64,000 bases of DNA from IMG/VR virus record IMGVR_UViG_3300036817_000176, positions 1-64,000 of that record; one strand, written 5' to 3'. The position numbers and the translations under genes are program-made. Below are positions 57,993-64,000 of this stretch, piece after piece (position 1 is the stretch's first letter; each line of letters begins with the position of its first letter). Below the pieces are notes generated by a model. That model worked only from the letters and a program-made list of their open reading frames with translations, had not been told where the DNA came from and made no database searches. The DNA is from a virus.

Positions 57993-58304
57993 ATGGCCTT
58001 TGAGATCTGGCTGGTGGTGCTGGTTTCAGTGCTGGCGCTGCTGGGCGGTATTGTCTCGTATCTGAAGGGGCGACTATCCAGGCGGCTTAGCGGCAGCGGG
58101 ATGGAGCTTGCGGTAGAGCTGATTACCGCCGCCCTGGCAGGCTGGAGCATGTATTTCCTCGGGGTATGGCAACGCTGGCCAGAGCCGCTGGTGTGCCTGA
58201 TGGTGATCGCCTCCACCCATAACGGGGCGGCGGTGATCGGCCTGCTGGCAGCGAGTCTGGTCCGCTTTTTGAAATCGGCTGGCCAGCCTACGGAGGAGGG
58301 ATAA
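57993..58304 (+). CDS. LydA-like holin
   Basis: 103 residues from the ATG at 57993 (GGGAGGG upstream); a GTG at 57972 is less likely. Three hydrophobic spans: IWLVVLVSVLALLGGIVSYL, ELITAALAGWSMYFLGVW, and VCLMVIASTHNGAAVIGLLA, with basic loops (KGRLSRRL). This agrees with the P1 LydA / holin superfamily III layout. Its job is to permeabilise the inner membrane at lysis. No endolysin is recognised next to it. Confidence 0.75.
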   Translation: MAFEIWLVVLVSVLALLGGIVSYLKGRLSRRLSGSGMELAVELITAALAGWSMYFLGVWQRWPEPLVCLMVIASTHNGAAVIGLLAASLVRFLKSAGQPTEEG

Positions 58305-58520
58305 ATGGAAGGATTGCTCTTGTCGCTGCAGGTGGCGGCAACGGTACTGACGGCCGGGGTGAGTGACCGGTATTTCAGTCTGCGGGGCCGTGTCTCTCAC
58401 ACGGCCCCGGAGCACGCCTTTTTGCCCGGTTCGCGTCCTCACTACCTGATTTTCCTCCCGGTCCGTGCGATCGGCCTGCGTTTCTTCTTCCCGCTCACCG
58501 CCACCCACACCCGAAGGTAA
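58305..58520 (+). CDS. Small protein after the holin, uncertain
   Basis: 71 residues starting directly at the base after the holin stop, with GGAGGAGGG upstream. One hydrophobic segment (LLLSLQVAATVLTAG), then basic and aromatic residues. In P1 lydA is followed by the antiholin lydB, so an antiholin role is possible, but this protein is shorter. A perfect 10-bp hairpin (58384-58408) lies within the frame, which is unusual for coding DNA. Confidence 0.4.
   Translation: MEGLLLSLQVAATVLTAGVSDRYFSLRGRVSHTAPEHAFLPGSRPHYLIFLPVRAIGLRFFFPLTATHTRR
58384..58408 (+). other. Strong hairpin, possible attenuator
   Basis: GGGGCCGTGT-CTCTC-ACACGGCCCC, a perfect 10-bp stem. A CTTTTTG run follows 11 bp later, so it may work as a weak terminator or protect the mRNA end between lysis and Dar-like genes. 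Confidence 0.55.
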
Positions 58521-58527
58521 CCCATTC

Positions 58528-59163
58528 ATGACGCAAAAAGACGAACGTTACAGTCAGAACAAGGCTGAGTATTTCACCCTCGACTTTGACAACGTGACCG
58601 AAAAAGGCCTCAAGAAGCTGATCACCAGCTTCAAAAAAGCCGGACAGACTGTCGCTGCAGTGGAAGCAACGAACCGCACGATCACTAAAGACCGCATGGC
58701 AACCAAAAAGGCGCTGCTGCGCTTTGAGGGTGGCCAGTCCATCACTATCACTCTGGGCGATCACGGTGACGTTATCGAAACCAAACTGAACGCCACCATT
58801 GTGCCGGTGCAGGCGCTGAAAACCATGGACGCCTACGCCAAAGAGGTGGCGGCGAAAGTGGTGGCCAACCAGTCCCGCTGGGATAACAGCCTCGCGCGTA
58901 AAGCCATCAAGAAGGTGGACACCGACGCCTCGAAGAAAAAGCCCGCCGGTAGGACCATTCAGGCCCGCATGATCGAGGCCAAAAACGCCAACGCCAGCGC
59001 CCGCACCAACGTGGCCACCCTGACCACACGGATCCACGAGCTGCAGACCTCCAGCGCCAGCCGCACCAGCGAACTGGACGGCCTGCGCAAAAAGCTCGAG
59101 CTGGAGCGCACCACCACCAACGAACTCATTCAGCAAATCGAAGCCCTGGGAGGCGAAGCATGA
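58528..59163 (+). CDS. DarA N-terminal-like protein
   Basis: 211 residues from the ATG at 58528. FTLDFDNVTEKGLKKLITSF and the following ATKKALLRFEGGQSITITLG fit the N-terminal domain of P1 DarA (defence against restriction) as I remember it. Residues 130-211 are helical with a coiled coil (ELDGLRKKLELERTTTNELI). In P1 DarA enters the virion and is injected with the DNA to block type I restriction. Overlaps the next gene by ATGA, suggesting that one long P1 protein is split in two here. Confidence 0.55.
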   Translation: MTQKDERYSQNKAEYFTLDFDNVTEKGLKKLITSFKKAGQTVAAVEATNRTITKDRMATKKALLRFEGGQSITITLGDHGDVIETKLNATIVPVQALKTMDAYAKEVAAKVVANQSRWDNSLARKAIKKVDTDASKKKPAGRTIQARMIEAKNANASARTNVATLTTRIHELQTSSASRTSELDGLRKKLELERTTTNELIQQIEALGGEA

Positions 59164-61706
59164 TTTACGCACGACACAACGGCGTGCGGGTGGCCAACGT
59201 GATTGACCACACCGCCAAACGACTGACACGCGAGCAGTACCTCGACGCGCTCGGCATCGACACCATGATGCTGGAACCGACGACGCTCGAGGAGATCATC
59301 GCCACGCACCTGTTTGATCTGCCGGGGCAGGGTGAAACCGCCTTCACCGATGCGATCGTGACCACGCGCAACCGCATTGACCGCACCATGATGGGCTTCA
59401 TCCGTGCGCTGAACGGCTCCCTGACGGGTACCGACATTGCCGCCAGCGATGCCCTGATTGGCGACCCACGCCGTTCCGGTGACATCGCCGTGATTGCCGC
59501 GGAAATCCCGCTGTCCGATGGCCAGTCGATTTTTGTGATTTTCCATAGCCCGAGCAACGACCCGAGCAAAATCACCGGTACCGACACGCTGGTGGCTTTC
59601 CGCTTCCTGCTGAACAAGCGCGACGTGACCCACGTTGTTGCCCCGAACAAGGGCCGCGACATTTCGCTCAAGCAAACCACCCTGTCACTGTCGAATCTCG
59701 TGGAACGCAACAGCGCCAAATTTGCCAGCAAACAGGCCGACAACAAGGCGAAGGCCGAAGAACTGGCCGCGCTGGAAGCGGACACCGAGCAGCAGATGAA
59801 AGAGGCCGACCAGCTCACTGAGCAGGCCGACACCCTGGCTAACTCGCGTAATGCGACCGATGCCGAAGTGGGTAAAGTGGCATCACAACTGAATCGCCAG
59901 GTAGAGCGCAACGACGAGCTACGCAAAACGCTGGCCGGGCTACAGGCGAAGAAAGAGGCATCAAAGCCAGCCCCGATCCCGGTACCAAAACCTGAGCCAG
60001 TACCGACCCCGGAACCAACGCCAGAACCTGAACCGGCACCTGAGCCAACACCGACCGGCAAGCACGCCGAGAAGCTGGGCATGATCACCCCTGACACCCT
60101 CCCGGGCACCGGCAGCACGCTCGGCCAGTTCACCGTTGTGAAGGCCAGCGCCCGCGTGATTGACGTGAACGGCGCCAAAGGGAATGAACGTTACACCTGG
60201 GATGGCACCGGCTATAAGCGCCGTGATATGTACCTGATGGCTGACGGCAGCACCCTCGATGCGTTAAAGGCGCGGGGAAAAATCCGCGCAGCGGAAAACA
60301 CGCCGGAAGACGGCCTGCGCTACGTTAAGCAGCAGCTGATGATCAATGGTACCCACACTCTGACGAACGGCGCGGTGATTGCCTACCGCACGGTGGACGT
60401 GAACGGCGAGCTGGTGGGCCAGGTCACCATTACCGAGCAGAACGGCGACCTGTACCGCATTGATTCGGCCAGTTCCCAGGGTGGCGCCATGGGTGATGCT
60501 GCAGGCAAGCTCTATACCGCGTACCGTGACGACAAAGCGGATCGTTACTGGGTCGAAGTGGAGTCGGACGAGGACCGAGAAGCCCGTGAAAAGGCCGAGC
60601 TGATTGCCCTGCAGAGGACCGCCCTGAAACCGTTTGAGGGGAGCTACGGCAAGGGCTGGAAAGGGACCCCGGACGAGATTGGTGATGACAGACCGGTTAT
60701 TTTCATTTCAACGCCGCCCCTCCCGGGCGAAGACGAGCACGACGGTTATATCGTCGTGGCCAACGTGAGTGATGACAACAAGCTGACCGGCACATTCCGC
60801 GTGATTTACGGCAGTGACGGCGGCCCGATCACCGGCGGTACCGAGGTGACCAGCAAGGATGAAGCCAAAGAGGTGGCCTACCGGGAATACCAGCGCGAGC
60901 TCGAGGAAAAGCTCGAGCGCAACACCCCGAATCCGACGCCTGAGCCAGTTCCCGAGCCAGCCCCGGAAGCGGCGCTTTACTGGTACGGCCTGCGCATTCG
61001 TCCGTTCTCCCCGTCAAACCAGCCAGAAGGTCACACCGCCTATATCGCCCCGGAAGATGTGGCGACCGATCCGCGCGTATCCGGGCTTATCCGCGATCGC
61101 AACGAGCGCGACATGCGTTACGGGCTGGTGGGCTACGCCGAGCCGCTGACCGCTGAAGCGGTTGATCACTACAACCTCACCGATATGTCCGCCACGTCAT
61201 GGAATGAGCGCACCCGTGCCGAGTCGCTGGCCCGCGTGGATGAGCTGGTGGAGCAGATGGTGCAGGGCGATGAATCGCCGGAGGCTATCTGGGATCTGCT
61301 GTTCAAACCGAATGGCGACCTGATCAAGAACAACCCGTTCTTTGCGGATGGAAAATACCAGACCAACCAACTCACAACCGCACTGCAGGAGGCCGGTTAT
61401 TCCGGCAGCGTGAAAGCCATGGTTAACGCCCTTATCGACAAAGCCACCAGCAAGAACAAGCCCGAACCGGCCCCGGAGCCTGAACCAACCCCGGGCAACC
61501 AGTGGGATGAAACTGACCCGGCAATTCTGGCGATCCTCGAGCAGCTGGAGGCACTGCGCACCGGCGAAACGGATTACAACACCTACCTGGAGAAGATGGG
61601 CGGCCTGATTGAGCAGCTGGAAAAAGCGGGCGCGGTCGAGAAGCACGAGCCGTATCTGCATACCGTTGCCGATCGCCTGACTGAACTGATGGAGGAGGCT
61701 GTCTGA
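59160..61706 (+). CDS. Large DarA-like / internal head protein
   Basis: 848 residues. Residues 1-180 begin MIYARHNGVRVANVIDHTAK and form a conserved-looking alpha/beta domain; 180-265 is a coiled coil; 265-300 a PEP/PTP-rich linker; 300-600 an alpha/beta region with TVVKASARVIDVNGAKGNER; then a second Pro/Glu linker (about 600-612), another domain to 760, a third linker and a helical tail. Linkers joining separate domains suggest a protein unfolded during injection. By place between the DarA-like start and DdrB it is probably part of the antirestriction set; the exact counterpart is uncertain. Confidence 0.5.
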   Translation: MIYARHNGVRVANVIDHTAKRLTREQYLDALGIDTMMLEPTTLEEIIATHLFDLPGQGETAFTDAIVTTRNRIDRTMMGFIRALNGSLTGTDIAASDALIGDPRRSGDIAVIAAEIPLSDGQSIFVIFHSPSNDPSKITGTDTLVAFRFLLNKRDVTHVVAPNKGRDISLKQTTLSLSNLVERNSAKFASKQADNKAKAEELAALEADTEQQMKEADQLTEQADTLANSRNATDAEVGKVASQLNRQVERNDELRKTLAGLQAKKEASKPAPIPVPKPEPVPTPEPTPEPEPAPEPTPTGKHAEKLGMITPDTLPGTGSTLGQFTVVKASARVIDVNGAKGNERYTWDGTGYKRRDMYLMADGSTLDALKARGKIRAAENTPEDGLRYVKQQLMINGTHTLTNGAVIAYRTVDVNGELVGQVTITEQNGDLYRIDSASSQGGAMGDAAGKLYTAYRDDKADRYWVEVESDEDREAREKAELIALQRTALKPFEGSYGKGWKGTPDEIGDDRPVIFISTPPLPGEDEHDGYIVVANVSDDNKLTGTFRVIYGSDGGPITGGTEVTSKDEAKEVAYREYQRELEEKLERNTPNPTPEPVPEPAPEAALYWYGLRIRPFSPSNQPEGHTAYIAPEDVATDPRVSGLIRDRNERDMRYGLVGYAEPLTAEAVDHYNLTDMSATSWNERTRAESLARVDELVEQMVQGDESPEAIWDLLFKPNGDLIKNNPFFADGKYQTNQLTTALQEAGYSGSVKAMVNALIDKATSKNKPEPAPEPEPTPGNQWDETDPAILAILEQLEALRTGETDYNTYLEKMGGLIEQLEKAGAVEKHEPYLHTVADRLTELMEEAV

Positions 61707-62821
61707 TGGCACTAAGCATTCTGGAAAAAATCGCGCTGCAGAAACAGGCTGCAGGGCTGAAAGGGGAGCTCAAGAGCGGCACGCTGTCGATCATGGAAAA
61801 GCTCGGCAGGCAACGTGAGCTGGCCGTGATCATGGCTACCCTGAAAGGGGACGCGAAGCCCGCGCCGGTTCCGACCCCGGAACCCACGCCTGAACCTGGC
61901 GCCGGTGACGAGGAGGGGACCGATGAAGAGGCCGAGACAGAAGCCTCCCGCTCGGTGCAGGGCTTCGAGCTGGCAGGGGTCACCCATCCGGCATGGACCA
62001 AACCGTTCGCCAACAAGGCGGGGCTGTACGGCGGTGACGTGGTGGTGTCTAACGAGGGCCTGAACATCGCGATCATTCTGGTGCTGTCCGGTGGTAAAAG
62101 CCTGAGCCGCGACGATCTGAAGATCGCGTGGCCTGACTACATTGCAGGCACAAGCAAGGTCGAAGATTACCTCTCGATGCCAGCCCAGCGCGCGTGGGAT
62201 GGCGTTTACAGCCCGTTCCCGCCCAAGATGCGTAAGAAGGTCCGCCGTCTGGTGGAGCAGGGCCTGAAGGTGGCGGAGCGGGCCTTCTCTGAGGGGATCG
62301 GCGAGTACCGCCTGACCCTCAAACCCGGTGCTTCGGTGGAAATTACCCTCGGCAATGAGTCGGCCTCCGACTGGACCGTGGGGGCCGCGGCCGCGCGTCT
62401 GAAGCTGGCAAACCAGGGGCTGGAAGTGGTGGCGGGGATGCTGACCCAGGGTGACGCCCGCGCCGCCCGCGCCAAGCTGCTCGAGGAGCTGGCCAAGCTG
62501 GATCATAATGCCAACGATCTGACCAGCGAGGAGCGCACGAAAGCCATCGAGGAGCTGCGCGCGTTGATGACCCATCCGGACATCGGCATCACCGCTGATA
62601 CCATCAAGGATGCGCTCGACAAGCTGGTGGCCCTGCAGCCTGAAGCCGAACCGGAAACCACACTGTCAGAACGCTTTATGCGCGGTGACTTCAACACCGA
62701 CGCGCCCGAATTGTTCCGCACGCGCATTCTGGCGGTTGCTGACGAGGGTCTGGTGCTCGATGACGTTAAAACCGGTGTGAACCGCTGGATCGAGGCGAAC
62801 CCGGAGCTAATCGCCGCGTAA
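61706..62821 (+). CDS. Antirestriction-region protein, unknown
   Basis: 371 residues. Residues 1-45 are a helical cap (ALSILEKIALQKQAAGLKGE), 50-78 a Pro/Glu/Asp-rich linker like those of the previous gene, 80-215 an alpha/beta domain (GDVVVSNEGLNIAIILVLSG), and 230-371 helical. The shared linker style ties it to the same virion-injected group. Probably a Ddr/Hdf-type component by position. Confidence 0.5.
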   Translation: MALSILEKIALQKQAAGLKGELKSGTLSIMEKLGRQRELAVIMATLKGDAKPAPVPTPEPTPEPGAGDEEGTDEEAETEASRSVQGFELAGVTHPAWTKPFANKAGLYGGDVVVSNEGLNIAIILVLSGGKSLSRDDLKIAWPDYIAGTSKVEDYLSMPAQRAWDGVYSPFPPKMRKKVRRLVEQGLKVAERAFSEGIGEYRLTLKPGASVEITLGNESASDWTVGAAAARLKLANQGLEVVAGMLTQGDARAARAKLLEELAKLDHNANDLTSEERTKAIEELRALMTHPDIGITADTIKDALDKLVALQPEAEPETTLSERFMRGDFNTDAPELFRTRILAVADEGLVLDDVKTGVNRWIEANPELIAA

Positions 62822-62876
62822 ACCATCCTGGCGCGGGTGCCCACCCTTTCCCGCCGACGCCCCTTAAAGGGCTCAT

Positions 62877-64000
62877 ATGCAGTACAACATTCAAAAGGCC
62901 GTCCAGAGCATTCTGGGGGCGACCTCGCCCGTTGCGCTGGTGAAGGTCTTCGACGAGATCACCGCCGTACCCGTGGCCGCCGCCGCACTGCCTGAATCCG
63001 TGCCACCGGATGAGCTGGACCACGGGCGCGTCAGCTACGTGGCCACCGTCAAAGGCGCGTCAGTTCGCACGGCGTTTAAGCTGGTGGAGGCCAACGCCCT
63101 GATCCCGTCAAACGGGCTGGACGGCAAGCTGAACGGCGCCTATCCGCAGGAGCTGCAGCCGCGCGACCGCACCCGTGTATCGAGCGTAATGCAGATAACC
63201 AAACTTTCCCGATCGCTGCAGCCTGCCCGCCTGACGGATTCAGGCTTGTCCAGCCACGGCGCGCCGATCATCGGCCCGGACCGCGTGGTGGAGTCGGGGA
63301 ACGGCCGCACGATGGCCATCATCAAAGCCTACGTGGAGGGCAACGCCGGTGAATACCGGCAGTACCTGGAAGACAACGCCGAGCTCTACGGCTTTACCAC
63401 CGCGCAGGTTAAATCCTTCAGCTCACCGGTCCTGGTGCGCGTGCGCCTCGATGAGGTGGATCGCGTCCAGTTCACCAAAGACAGCAACGTTTCTGACATG
63501 CAGGCCATGAGCCCCACAGAACAGGCCAGAATCGACGCAGAGGCTATGGACGATGGGGTTATGTCCCTTTTTGCTCCCGGCTCGTCTGGGGACCTTCTGG
63601 CTGCGTCTAATCGCCCCTTTGTTTCGGCGTTTATGGCGAAGCTGACCGGTGAGCAGGCGGCCGGGCTCTTAACCGCCGACGGGCGCCCGACCCGGCAGGT
63701 TATCGATCGTATCCGTGGCGCCATGTTTGCCCGGGCCTACCAGAACGACAACCTGCTGCAGCTGGCCATCGAGGAACCGGACCCGGAGATCCGCAACGTC
63801 CTGACCGCGCTGACCACCGCCGCGCCCCAGTTCGTGCAGATGCGCGCGCTGTCCGGAGAGGCCCACAAGCAGACCACCGACGCCCTGGTTGAAAGCGTGG
63901 ACATGAACCGCACGCTGGATGAAGAGGCCCTGTCGGCGCTGGTGGAGGCCACCACGATCGTGCGTGAGGCCCGCAACAATGGCCAGACGGTACCGGAGTA
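62877..64000 (+). CDS. ddrB: DdrB-like protein with ParB-superfamily domain, 3' partial
   Basis: At least 374 residues, open to the window end. The start ATG at 62877 has a weak TAAAGGG upstream. Residues about 40-180 match the DdrB-type ParB domain: GRVSYVATVKGASVRTAF, RDRTRVSSVMQITKLSRSLQ, and GPDRVVESGNGRTMAII, with the G-N-G-R-T nucleotide-binding signature. In P1, DdrB belongs to the group of injected head proteins that protect DNA from type I restriction. The C-terminal part lies outside the window. Confidence 0.75.
   Translation, partial: MQYNIQKAVQSILGATSPVALVKVFDEITAVPVAAAALPESVPPDELDHGRVSYVATVKGASVRTAFKLVEANALIPSNGLDGKLNGAYPQELQPRDRTRVSSVMQITKLSRSLQPARLTDSGLSSHGAPIIGPDRVVESGNGRTMAIIKAYVEGNAGEYRQYLEDNAELYGFTTAQVKSFSSPVLVRVRLDEVDRVQFTKDSNVSDMQAMSPTEQARIDAEAMDDGVMSLFAPGSSGDLLAASNRPFVSAFMAKLTGEQAAGLLTADGRPTRQVIDRIRGAMFARAYQNDNLLQLAIEEPDPEIRNVLTALTTAAPQFVQMRALSGEAHKQTTDALVESVDMNRTLDEEALSALVEATTIVREARNNGQTVPE

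Noticed and set aside
1-64000. CRISPR arrays, insertion sequences and tRNA genes
   Set aside because: No regularly spaced palindromic repeats, no transposase genes with terminal repeats, and no full tRNA fold were found by reading both strands.

Overview
The window is 64 kb of a P1-like temperate myovirus that probably lives as a phage-plasmid. The evidence converges from several places: a Cre-type recombinase (24332-25453) with a lox-like site 61 bp upstream (two 13-bp arms, 8-bp spacer, 12/13 arm match); a PacA/PacB-like terminase pair (19490-22407) with a pac-like array of eight TGATCA hexamers inside pacA, as in P1; a ParM/ParR-type plasmid segregation pair (17596-19154); a P1-type head and contractile-tail cluster; a LydA-like holin; and DarA/DdrB-like antirestriction genes at the right end. 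A canonical enterobacterial LexA box and the GATC-based pac suggest a Dam-positive gammaproteobacterial (Enterobacterales-like) host. Most of the DNA is visibly GC-rich; a few AT-richer islands look like later arrivals. The sequence is not close enough to any phage I can name to give species.

Layout. 1-3147: end of an MT-A70 methyltransferase, small genes, a split and degenerate paralogue of the terminase large subunit (1229-2508), and a LexA-controlled pair ending in a UmuD'-like protein without catalytic residues. 3148-3966: no protein gene; it resembles a ColE1-type RNA I/RNA II region. 3967-16146: a long rightward early/accessory array (VRR-NUC nuclease, small DNA-binding proteins, C5 cytosine methyltransferase, coiled-coil protein with an alpha-CTD-like end, ASCH protein, metalloprotease-like protein, Cys-rich proteins, a RelE/HigA-like toxin-antitoxin pair). 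16147-19154: leftward genes and a structured intergenic stretch, then parR-parM. 19490-25453: packaging genes, three leftward unknowns, lox and cre. 25512-28058: leftward accessory genes (DUF4238-like, DHH phosphoesterase operon). 28210-57195: head, tail, baseplate and tail fibre genes, all rightward. 57268-58520: methyltransferase-like gene and holin region. 58528-64000: Dar/Ddr-like cluster; the last gene runs off the window.

A 9-bp motif, ACATCCTAA, recurs ten times (about 0.5 expected by chance on both strands). Eight positions lie shortly upstream of rightward genes, one lies upstream of parM, and one lies inside parM. In several cases a -10-like hexamer begins 9-10 bp after it, so I read it as a phage-specific activator-dependent promoter element, comparable in architecture to T4 middle or P1 late promoters. 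No portal, head protease, endolysin, replication initiator, tRNA or CRISPR array was recognised in this window.
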